Origin: Gaoshiqia hydrogeniformans
Lineage (GTDB): Bacteria > Bacteroidota > Bacteroidia > Bacteroidales > Prolixibacteraceae
Assembly: GCF_049347105.1 (NCBI RefSeq)
Contig: NZ_CP186334.1
Span: 3,534,001-3,598,000, forward strand
DNA: 64,000 nt
Direction: 5' to 3'
Below are positions 55,603-63,144 of this stretch, in pieces. Within the stretch, counting starts at the first letter, position 1, and every line of letters starts with the position of its first letter. Below the pieces are notes generated by a model that saw only the letters and a list, made by a program, of their open reading frames with translations, ran no database searches and was not told the DNA's origin. The translations under genes were made by a program, and so were the position numbers.

Positions 55603-56367
55603 TTATACAATAATGAGTTCTACACCCATTTCTTCTACCGCCAGGGCAGTTGCCTTCGGTATTCCCGAGTCGGTAATAATTACATCGATCTTGTCCAGGC
55701 TGCAGATTTTTCCAAAACCTCTTTTCCCAAATTTCGAAGAATCGGATAAGATGATGGTACGCAGCGAAGCTTCCATCATGATTTTGTTCAAGGCCGCTTC
55801 CTGTATGTTGGAATTTGTAACCCCGTTCTCAATATCAATCCCATCGACGCCGAGAAAGAGTTTGGAGCAAGTCAGGTCGTTGAATATTTTGGCTGCAAAA
55901 TCTCCGATTACGGAAAACGAATTTTTGCGGACAATCCCGCCCAGTTGAATGACTTCAATGTTGTTTACATTGCTGAGCAGCAGGGATGTTTTCAGGGAGG
56001 CGCTCACAACGGTCAGGTTGCTGGCCGGGTTTAATTCCTGGGCAAAGGTATGGGCAGTTGAACCGGAAGCGATGATGATGGAGTCGTTTTCTTCAATTAA
56101 TCTACAGGCAGCCTGGGCAATCCGTCTTTTTTCGTCGGTTTTCATCTTCTCTTTCACCTGTAAGTTGATATCGGAGGTGTGAGGATTAACCGGGCTTGCG
56201 CTTCCGTGGGTCCGGTATAGTAGTTTTTTTTCCTCCAGGTATTTGAGGTCTTTTCTGATTGTCACCAGAGTTACATCAAGCTCTTTTGCGATATCTGAAA
56301 CTTTTATAAATCCGTTTTTATTCAGTGATTCAAGAATGTACTTGTGACGCTCCGCAATGCTTAACAT
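55603..56367 (-). CDS. DeoR/GlpR-family transcriptional regulator
   Basis: This 254-residue regulator has an N-terminal DeoR helix-turn-helix (residues 5-57: KVSDIAKELDVTLVTIRKDLKYLEEKKLLYRTHG). Its C-terminal DeoRC sugar-phosphate sensor domain (IIASGSTAHTFAQEL, LFLGVDGID, DSSKFGKRGFGKI) is typical of proteins that respond to a phosphorylated metabolite. It is divergent from glpD with a 254-bp shared control region, so it most likely represses the glp operon and, through the similar operators at 39907-40010, the GDPD/SusCD locus. A glycerol phosphate or DHAP-like inducer is inferred. Confidence 0.9.
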   Translation of the reverse strand: MLSIAERHKYILESLNKNGFIKVSDIAKELDVTLVTIRKDLKYLEEKKLLYRTHGSASPVNPHTSDINLQVKEKMKTDEKRRIAQAACRLIEENDSIIIASGSTAHTFAQELNPASNLTVVSASLKTSLLLSNVNNIEVIQLGGIVRKNSFSVIGDFAAKIFNDLTCSKLFLGVDGIDIENGVTNSNIQEAALNKIMMEASLRTIILSDSSKFGKRGFGKICSLDKIDVIITDSGIPKATALAVEEMGVELIIV

Positions 56368-56391
56368 ATTTTTGTTGATTATGATTTATCA

Positions 56392-56399
56392 CAAAGATA
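56392..56399 (-). promoter_or_regulatory. Candidate -7 element for the DeoR-family gene
   Basis: On the minus strand this reads TATCTTTG (TAnnTTTG), 24 bp before the start codon. There is no clear -33 element. Confidence 0.4.
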
Positions 56400-56470
56400 G
56401 GCTTTTTTTAGTTCTTCTTTGTGTTTCGTTATGTGTGTTTTGATTGTTTTTTTGTATGTGATTGTCAAAT

Positions 56471-56578
56471 AAAAGATATATAAAAGGAAATACATTATCC
56501 GATTTTTGTTGTTTTGTGTTTTCTTTTTATATACTTTTGTTGTGTGTTTTGAAATAAAAGGATAGAAAAGGAAATTTT
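56471..56578 (+). promoter_or_regulatory. Three-site operator cluster before glpD (DeoR-type regulon, site B)
   Basis: Copies of the AAAAgATAnnAAAAGGAAAt motif lie at 56471-56491 (direct), 56518-56532 (inverted) and 56556-56578 (direct). This is the same order as at 39907-40010. A DeoR-family protein commonly binds such A-rich repeated sites. Confidence 0.6.
56509..56539 (+). promoter_or_regulatory. Bacteroidota promoter of the glp operon
   Basis: TTG (56509-56511), 20 bases, then TACTTTTG (56532-56539). This has the same spacer length and the same position relative to the operators as the copy at 39944-39974. The leader to the glpD ATG is about 70 bases. Confidence 0.6.
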
Positions 56579-56621
56579 AGGTATTTTATGATTTCGTTTT
56601 TAAGGTTTATTGATAATCGAT

Positions 56622-58190
56622 ATGAAAAGGAATAATTTATTGCAAAAAATAACTGAAGCTGGTTGTGAATACGATATGCTAGTGATCGGTGGTGGTGCGA
56701 GCGGCCTGGGCGTGGCTGTCGATGCTGCTTCCCGCGGTTATCGGGTGGCTTTGCTCGAGCAGGATGATTTTGCCAAAGGCACGTCGAGCCGGAGTACCAA
56801 ACTGGTCCACGGTGGCGTTCGTTATCTGGCGCAGGGCGATGTGCGAATGGTGGTTGAGGCGCTTCGTGAGCGGGGGCGTATGCGCAGAAATGCCCCTCAT
56901 CTGGTGAAAGACATGCGGTTTATTATCGGAAACTACAAATGGTGGGAACGGCCGTTTTATGCTATTGGACTTACCTGTTACGATGTCCTCGCCGGCAGGT
57001 TGGGCCTGGGCCGCTCATTACCCTTATCGGTGAAAAAAGTGAGAAAAGAAATTCCCGGCTTAAAGCAGAATGGTTTAAAAGGAGGAGTGGTTTACCATGA
57101 CGGACAGTTTGATGACGCCCGAATGGCCATCTCACTGGCACAAACTGCTGTTGATCATGGGGGGATCTGCCTGAATTACGTGAAAGTAACTGGTCTTGAA
57201 AAAGATGCCTCGGGCAGGATATGTGGCGTGAATGCCGTAGATTTGTTATCCGGCAGGCTGTTCACGGTAAAGAGCAAAGTGGTGGTGAATGCGACGGGCG
57301 TTTTTGTGGATGAGCTGATGGCCTTGGATACGCCCGGCGTGCAGAAGAAGGTTCGTCCCAGCCAGGGTGTTCATTTGGTGGTCGACCGGAAGTTTCTGGG
57401 AGGAAAATCGGCTTTGATGATTCCGAAGACCATGGATGGACGCGTGTTGTTTGGCGTCCCCTGGCACGATAAGGTTGTTTTGGGCACCACGGATACTCCC
57501 CTGGAAAAACCGGAAACAGAGCCTTTGGCATTGGAGGAGGAGGTTGATTTTATTTTGGATCAGGCCGGCCAATACCTGGATCTGAAACCAAAGCGTTCAG
57601 ACGTGCTTTCTGTTTTTGCCGGTTTGCGCCCTTTAGCCGCTCCGGTGAATGGAGATTCGAAAAAGACAAAAGAAATTTCGCGCAGCCATAAAATCTACCG
57701 GTCTGAGTCGGGTCTGCTCACGGTTACCGGTGGTAAATGGACTACCTACCGGGAAATGGCTGAGGAAATTGTTGATGAAGCCATCGGTGTCGGAGATTTA
57801 ATCCGGAGGAAGTGTGTGACGGCAAATCTGAAACTGCACGGGTATAGCGAACAGGCTGACCGGTCGGCGTGGGATTATGTTTATGGTAGTGATTCGGAGA
57901 AGATCAACCGGTTAATTAACGAGGATTCAGAAAATGATCTGTTATTACATCCCGCGTATACGTTTAAGGCGGCGCATGTTGTTTGGGCGGTAAAAGAGGA
58001 AATGGCCCAAACGGTTGAAGATGTTTTGGCCCGGCGGGTGAGGGCTTTGTTCCTGGATGCGAGGGCCGCGATTGAAATGGCGCCGAAGGTGGCTTCCATC
58101 ATGGCGAAAGAACTGAAGTATCCGGAAGAATGGATCCAGCAACAGGTGCGTAATTTCACTTCGCTCGCAAAATGTTATCTTGTTAGTTAA
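56622..58190 (+). CDS. glpD: FAD-dependent glycerol-3-phosphate dehydrogenase
   Basis: This 522-residue membrane-associated flavoenzyme oxidises sn-glycerol 3-phosphate to dihydroxyacetone phosphate and passes electrons to quinone. The FAD motif is VIGGGASGLGVAVDA near residue 17, followed by the GlpD landmark GTSSRSTKLVHGGVRYLAQG. LFGVPWHDKVVLGTTDTP and VTGGKWTTYREMAE come later, and a C-terminal DAO_C domain ends the protein. The start is the ATG at 56622; the frame is open to a TTG at 56610. It is the first gene of the glp operon and divergent from the regulator. Confidence 0.95.
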   Translation: MKRNNLLQKITEAGCEYDMLVIGGGASGLGVAVDAASRGYRVALLEQDDFAKGTSSRSTKLVHGGVRYLAQGDVRMVVEALRERGRMRRNAPHLVKDMRFIIGNYKWWERPFYAIGLTCYDVLAGRLGLGRSLPLSVKKVRKEIPGLKQNGLKGGVVYHDGQFDDARMAISLAQTAVDHGGICLNYVKVTGLEKDASGRICGVNAVDLLSGRLFTVKSKVVVNATGVFVDELMALDTPGVQKKVRPSQGVHLVVDRKFLGGKSALMIPKTMDGRVLFGVPWHDKVVLGTTDTPLEKPETEPLALEEEVDFILDQAGQYLDLKPKRSDVLSVFAGLRPLAAPVNGDSKKTKEISRSHKIYRSESGLLTVTGGKWTTYREMAEEIVDEAIGVGDLIRRKCVTANLKLHGYSEQADRSAWDYVYGSDSEKINRLINEDSENDLLLHPAYTFKAAHVVWAVKEEMAQTVEDVLARRVRALFLDARAAIEMAPKVASIMAKELKYPEEWIQQQVRNFTSLAKCYLVS

Positions 58191-58225
58191 AGGAAGAATA
58201 CAACCAAATAAAACCAGACCAAACG

Positions 58226-59470
58226 ATGAAAAATAATGGGAACTCTTTTTTTGAAAATGCCGGACTGCCGAAACATCTGTCGTGGGGCTATTTAGGCGTA
58301 TTGATTTTTATGATGGGCGACGGGATTGAACAAGGCTGGTTAAGTCCGTATCTTGTCGAGCGGGGGTTAACAATCGAAGCATCTGCCAGCTTGTTTACCG
58401 TTTACGGAATTACCATTGCCATTTCATCCTGGTTCTCGGGTGTTTTTGCCGAAACTTACGGGGCTAAAAAAACCATGCTGGCTGGATTGATCCTGTACTT
58501 GCTGGGCACGATGGGCTTTGTCGGTATGGGAATGCCTCAGCTTAATTACCCGGTCATGCTGGCTACCTATGCGCTCAGAGGATTTGGCTATCCTTTGTTT
58601 GCCTATTCGTTCCTGGTTTGGATTACGTACAGCACGCCAAAGCAACAATTGGGACGAGCTGTCGGGTGGTTTTGGTTTGTGTTTACCGGAGGACTCAACG
58701 TATTGGGAGCCTATTACTCCAGTTGGGCAATTATTCGTTTCGGTCATATCCCAACCTTGTGGACTTCGGTTTTCTGGGCTTTAATCGGCGCTTTCTTTGC
58801 TTTGGGCCTGAGTAAGTTTAAGCGGATAGAAAGGAAAGAAGCGGAGTCGAAAGTGAAAGACTTAATGAAGGGAATCACCATTATGCGCGACGAACCCAAA
58901 GTTTTGCTTGGAGGAATTGTTCGGATCATCAATACAACCGCCCAGTTTGCATTTCCCGTGTTTTTGCCGATGTATATGTTTGATCACGGGTTTAACACCA
59001 CGGAGTGGTTACAGATTTGGGGTACGATCTTTACCGGAAACATCATTTTTAACCTCATTTTTGGATTTGTAGGCGACCGCGTAGGCTGGAGAAATACCGT
59101 AATTTGGTTTGGCGGGGTCGGATGCGGGATCAGCACCTTGTTGTTTTATTATTCTCCCCTTTTTGGCGATGGTAATTTTTGGATTGTCATGGCTGCCGGG
59201 ACCCTCTGGGGCGCGTTGCTGGCGGGTTATGTTCCCTTATCGGCCCTGGTGCCTTCCCTGGTAAAAGAAGATAAAGGGGCTGCTATGGCTGTACTCAACC
59301 TGGGAGCCGGACTTCCGGTGTTTGTTGGCCCTCTCCTTGTCGGAATTTTTTATCACCTCATTGGCAGCGAAGGCGTGATTTGGATTCTGGCAGGTTTATA
59401 TTTTATCAGTTCCCTATTAACAAAATTTATTACGCTGCCCAATAATGCAAAAACAATGTATTCATATTAA
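58226..59470 (+). CDS. MFS polyol permease (RbtT/DalT/CsbX type)
   Basis: This 414-residue MFS carrier has 12 hydrophobic segments. The opening LSWGYLGVLIFMMGDGIEQGWLSPY is replaced by similar residues in ribitol and arabinitol permeases, and the later YALRGFGYPLFAYSFLVWI and AVGWFWFVFTGG match that group. A pentitol or glycerol-like polyol is therefore the likely cargo. Its position between glpD and the glycerol-1-phosphate dehydrogenase suggests uptake of the polyol set free by phosphodiester cleavage (glycerol or ribitol; inference). No kinase for a free polyol is visible in the window. Confidence 0.85.
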   Translation: MKNNGNSFFENAGLPKHLSWGYLGVLIFMMGDGIEQGWLSPYLVERGLTIEASASLFTVYGITIAISSWFSGVFAETYGAKKTMLAGLILYLLGTMGFVGMGMPQLNYPVMLATYALRGFGYPLFAYSFLVWITYSTPKQQLGRAVGWFWFVFTGGLNVLGAYYSSWAIIRFGHIPTLWTSVFWALIGAFFALGLSKFKRIERKEAESKVKDLMKGITIMRDEPKVLLGGIVRIINTTAQFAFPVFLPMYMFDHGFNTTEWLQIWGTIFTGNIIFNLIFGFVGDRVGWRNTVIWFGGVGCGISTLLFYYSPLFGDGNFWIVMAAGTLWGALLAGYVPLSALVPSLVKEDKGAAMAVLNLGAGLPVFVGPLLVGIFYHLIGSEGVIWILAGLYFISSLLTKFITLPNNAKTMYSY

Positions 59471-59481
59471 GATATTTATCA

Positions 59482-60795
59482 ATGAAATCGAGTGTAGAGG
59501 AAGCTTTGGCATCAGCGAGTGATACGCGTGCGTTGCAAATAGGCCGGAATATGATAGATCAGGTTCCGCTTTTGTTCGAACAGAATTTTGGAGGGAAAAA
59601 GGCGCTTGTGGTGTGTGATACTACAACCTATAAGGTTGCAGGACGGGAAATTCAGGCCCGCTTGCTTGCCAAAGAGATGGTGCATGGTGAACCCTTCATT
59701 TTTAATGAACCCCGTCCGTATGCCGAGTTCGGCAATGTGCTTAAACTGGAAGAGGCTTTAAAAGGGCATGATGCCATTCCTGTGGCTGTCGGATCAGGAA
59801 CAATCAATGATTTAACCAAATTGGCTGCAGCCCGGGCAAACCGGCCGTATCTATGTGTGGCAACCGCTGCTTCGATGGATGGATATACGGCTTTTGGCGC
59901 TTCCATTACTTACCAGGGTGCGAAACAAACATTTTCATGTCCTGCGCCGCAGGCTGTTCTGGCCGATATTGAGGTCATCCGAAAAGCGCCTGCTTTGATG
60001 ACAGCGTCGGGCTATGCCGATTTGTTTGCTAAAGTTACGGCCGGGGCTGACTGGATGTTGGCTGATGCATTGGGCGTTGAACCAATTGATAAACGTGCAT
60101 GGTCTATTGTACAGGATGGGCTGAAGGAAGCGCTTGCCGATCCCGAAGGGGCCAAAGAAGGAAAAGAAAGTGCGGTAACGCCTTTGGTAGAGGGACTCAT
60201 TCTTGGCGGATTTGCCATGCAGTGGTCGCAAAGTAGTCGTCCGGCTTCCGGGGCCGAACACCAGTTTAGCCATTTGTGGAATATGGAACATCATACATAC
60301 CAGGGCGAAGCGCCGTCGCACGGTTTTCAGGTGGGTATTGCCACTCTGGCTGTCACCCGGCTTTATGAAAAAATGCTCCAAACGCCGCTGGATAAACTCG
60401 ACACGGAAGCTGCTTGCAGGAAGTGGCCCGAGTGGACCGAACTGGAACAACAAGCGGTAAGCCTGTTTCGCGATACCGATTTTCTCGATACGGCCCTAAA
60501 AGAATCACGTGCAAAATATATTTCGCGCGAAGAATTGGCCGGTCAGCTAAACCAGCTTAAACAGATCTGGCCGCAACTCAAAGATCAACTATCGAAACAG
60601 TTAGTGCCTTCCGGTGAAGTTGAACGACGACTGATTGCTGTTGGTGCGCCTGTTGAACCGGAACAAATAGGCATCTCCAAAGAAAGGATGAAATCATCCT
60701 TCGTACGGGCCCAATACATCCGCACCCGGTTTACCATACTCGATATAGCGGTCAGAACAGGTTATCTGGAACAATGGTTAAATGAAATGTTTTAA
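59482..60795 (+). CDS. sn-Glycerol-1-phosphate dehydrogenase (AraM/EgsA family)
   Basis: This is a 437-residue member of the iron-alcohol-dehydrogenase superfamily, AraM/G1PDH branch. The nucleotide site reads VAVGSGTINDLTKLAAA, followed by ATAASMDGYTAFGASI. Metal ligands are Asp in SGYADLFAK and His residues in GAEHQFSHLW and APSHGFQVGIA. The family reversibly links sn-glycerol 1-phosphate and DHAP with NAD(P)H. In Archaea it begins lipid synthesis, and in Bacillus AraM makes G1P for a glycerolipid. Here, in a catabolic operon with transporters and GlpD, oxidation of G1P to DHAP is more likely (inference). Confidence 0.9.
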   Translation: MKSSVEEALASASDTRALQIGRNMIDQVPLLFEQNFGGKKALVVCDTTTYKVAGREIQARLLAKEMVHGEPFIFNEPRPYAEFGNVLKLEEALKGHDAIPVAVGSGTINDLTKLAAARANRPYLCVATAASMDGYTAFGASITYQGAKQTFSCPAPQAVLADIEVIRKAPALMTASGYADLFAKVTAGADWMLADALGVEPIDKRAWSIVQDGLKEALADPEGAKEGKESAVTPLVEGLILGGFAMQWSQSSRPASGAEHQFSHLWNMEHHTYQGEAPSHGFQVGIATLAVTRLYEKMLQTPLDKLDTEAACRKWPEWTELEQQAVSLFRDTDFLDTALKESRAKYISREELAGQLNQLKQIWPQLKDQLSKQLVPSGEVERRLIAVGAPVEPEQIGISKERMKSSFVRAQYIRTRFTILDIAVRTGYLEQWLNEMF

Positions 60796-60801
60796 GAATT
60801 T

Positions 60802-61692
60802 ATGCTGGCTACAACAATATATTTATCATCATTCGACAATGAAGAGGCCTTGTTGGACAGGCTTCGAAAGATAAAACATGTCGCACTCGACATGGACGGA
60901 ACAATTTATACCGGAAGTACCATCTTCCCTTTCACAAAAAAAATTCTGGCAAACTTTAAAAAGTTGGGAATCGGTTATTCGTTTTTAACCAATAACCCCT
61001 CAAAAAGTACGGCTGATTACCTGATCCATTTGCAGAACATGGGGATTGAGGCAGAGCCGAACGAGTTGTACACCTCAGCGCATGCCACTATTGCTTACTT
61101 AAACGAAAATCACCCGGAGATTAAACGATTATTTATTCTTGGTACGCCAAGTATGGTTCGGGAGTTTGAACTGGCCGGTTTTTATGCTGTTCCGGATGAT
61201 CCCCGTGAAGAACCGGATGCCGTGGTGGTTGGCTTTGATCTGAGCCTGGCTTACGAAAAATTGTCACGTGCTGCCTGGTGGATCAGCAAACAGAAATTGT
61301 ATGTGGCTACGAATCCTGACTTTGTGTGTCCGACCGATCAACCAACGATCTTAGTGGATTGCGGTTCAATTTGTGCCGCATTGGAAAAAGCAACCGGGAG
61401 AATGCCTGATATGGTTTTGGGAAAGCCGCAGCCGGAAATGCTTCATGGAATTTTGCAAACAAACGGATTGATTGCTGAAGAAATAGCGGTGGTGGGCGAC
61501 CGGATCTATACGGACATATTAATGGCTTACCGGGCAAAGGCTTTTAGCGTTCTGGTCCTGTCGGGCGAAGCCACTTTGCAGGATGTTGAAAATGCTGATC
61601 CGAAACCGGACTTGGTGATTCCGAATTTGGAAATGTTTGGTGAGTTGTTGGAAATGGCTCGCTCTCCTTTGGAAATTAAGAAACAAGATTGA
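60802..61692 (+). CDS. HAD-IIA family phosphatase (NagD/AraL type)
   Basis: This 296-residue HAD phosphatase has motif I as ALDMDGTIYTG, motif II as FLTNNPSKST, motif III with the lysine in LGKPQPEML, and motif IV as VVGDRIYTDI. The cap type (IIA) is that of NagD, AraL and phosphoglycolate phosphatases. It is 6 bp after the AraM-type gene. In Bacillus subtilis araL and araM are also neighbours, so the pairing is conserved across phyla. It may dephosphorylate a glycerol phosphate or repair off-target sugar phosphates. Confidence 0.9.
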   Translation: MLATTIYLSSFDNEEALLDRLRKIKHVALDMDGTIYTGSTIFPFTKKILANFKKLGIGYSFLTNNPSKSTADYLIHLQNMGIEAEPNELYTSAHATIAYLNENHPEIKRLFILGTPSMVREFELAGFYAVPDDPREEPDAVVVGFDLSLAYEKLSRAAWWISKQKLYVATNPDFVCPTDQPTILVDCGSICAALEKATGRMPDMVLGKPQPEMLHGILQTNGLIAEEIAVVGDRIYTDILMAYRAKAFSVLVLSGEATLQDVENADPKPDLVIPNLEMFGELLEMARSPLEIKKQD

Positions 61693-61735
61693 TAAATTTA
61701 GACGGAAAACGAACTCATAACTATAACCACGAATA

Positions 61736-63082
61736 ATGAGCCGCATGTTTAATTTTTTAAAACCTGTTCCTGCCAAAGAGGTAACGATCACCGATCAGGA
61801 CCAGTTGAACGCACGTTACCGGTACTGGAGAACCCGGATTATGTACTCCACCATGATTGGCTACGTGATGTTTTACTTTGTCAGGAAAAACATATCGATT
61901 ACCATGCCTGCCATCGAGGCTGATCTGGGAATTTCGAAAGCTGATTTAGGTTTATTTTTAACGCTTCACGGGGTTGTTTACGGGCTTTCCAAGTTTGTTA
62001 ACGGATTCTTTGGCGATCAAACAAACCCCCGTTATTTCATGGCGCTGGGATTGATGTTGTCCGCCTCGATGAGTTTGTTCTTCGGATTAAGCAGCGGGGT
62101 CATTTCTTTTGGTATTTTTTGGCTGCTAAACGGCTGGTTTCAGGGAATGGGATTTCCTCCCTGCGCCAACAGTATTACCAACTGGTTTTCGCCGAAAGAG
62201 CGTGGCGTTAAGTTTTCATTCTGGAACACGTCGCATTCGATTGGCGCGGGATTGGTGTTGGTACTGAATAGTTTTCTGGTGGGTTACGATTGGCGTTATT
62301 GTTTTTTTGTACCTGCCGCCCTGGCATTTATCGGAGCCTTGTTTTTAATTAACCGTTTGAGGGATAAGCCTGAATCGTTGGGTCTACCGCCGGTAGATGT
62401 TTATAAAAACGAGGAGCCCGAAGTGGGCGACGATCAGAGCGAAGGCGATGAGAAGGGTTTTAAACAGTTTGTCCGAAAAAAGGTTTTTGGCAACCCGGCG
62501 ATCTGGTTTCTTTGTCTGGCAAACCTGTTCCTGTATACCATTCGATATGCTATTCTCGACTGGGGGCCCACTTTCCTGACGGAGATGAAAGGGGTTGAAC
62601 TGCAACGGGCCGGCTGGCTGGTTGCCGGGTATGAAGGTTTCGGAATTTTGGGGATGCTTTCAAGCGGATGGATGATGGACCGGGTTTTTAAAGGCCGGGG
62701 TGGCCGGGCGGCCCTGATCTATATGCTGATTTGTACGGTAGCTGTTTTCTTCTTCTGGAAATTGCCGCACGAAAGTCCGTTCTTTTATGGAATCCTGCTT
62801 TGTGTCGTCGGGTTCTTTATTTACGGGCCGCAAGCGCTGGTTGGTATCATTGCTGCTAACCTGGCAACAAAAAGGGCTGCCGCCACAGCGATTGGTTTAA
62901 CCGGACTTTTTGGCTATTTAAGTACCGTTCTGTCAGGATGGGGCTTGGGTGTCATTGTTACCAAACACGGCTGGGGTATGGGTTTTCTGATTCTGGTTAT
63001 TGCCGGAATGGCCGCGACGCTGTTCTTCGCTTTCACCTGGAACTCAGGGTATATCCAGGAAAAGAAAACCGTCGGAAATTAA
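61736..63082 (+). CDS. Organophosphate:phosphate antiporter (GlpT/UhpT family)
   Basis: This 448-residue MFS protein of the OPA group has 12 helices. The first helix contains YVMFYFVRKNISITMP with the arginine that binds phosphate in GlpT. Later parts include WFQGMGFPPCANSITNWFSPKERG, a central hydrophilic loop of about 40 acidic and basic residues, and GFFIYGPQALVGIIAANLATKRAA. It should import glycerol 3-phosphate or a related organophosphate in exchange for phosphate. It closes the glp operon, 43 bp after the HAD gene, with a hairpin following. Confidence 0.93.
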   Translation: MSRMFNFLKPVPAKEVTITDQDQLNARYRYWRTRIMYSTMIGYVMFYFVRKNISITMPAIEADLGISKADLGLFLTLHGVVYGLSKFVNGFFGDQTNPRYFMALGLMLSASMSLFFGLSSGVISFGIFWLLNGWFQGMGFPPCANSITNWFSPKERGVKFSFWNTSHSIGAGLVLVLNSFLVGYDWRYCFFVPAALAFIGALFLINRLRDKPESLGLPPVDVYKNEEPEVGDDQSEGDEKGFKQFVRKKVFGNPAIWFLCLANLFLYTIRYAILDWGPTFLTEMKGVELQRAGWLVAGYEGFGILGMLSSGWMMDRVFKGRGGRAALIYMLICTVAVFFFWKLPHESPFFYGILLCVVGFFIYGPQALVGIIAANLATKRAAATAIGLTGLFGYLSTVLSGWGLGVIVTKHGWGMGFLILVIAGMAATLFFAFTWNSGYIQEKKTVGN

Positions 63083-63093
63083 GCTAATAGAGG

Positions 63094-63138
63094 AGAATGC
63101 CCATCGCGACAGGATGTTGCCTGCGTCATGGGTATTCT
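63094..63138 (+). terminator. Probable terminator of the glp operon
   Basis: An 11-bp stem with one G-T pair (63094-63104 with 63128-63138) and a 23-base loop are followed by T-rich sequence. Confidence 0.5.
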
Positions 63139-63144
63139 TGAATC

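Noticed and set aside
56622..63082. Archaeal-type lipid biosynthesis as the role of the G1P dehydrogenase
   Set aside because: No GGGPS/PcrB-like or prenyl-transferase gene is in the window, and the neighbours are transport and catabolic genes; catabolism fits better, though biosynthesis is not excluded.
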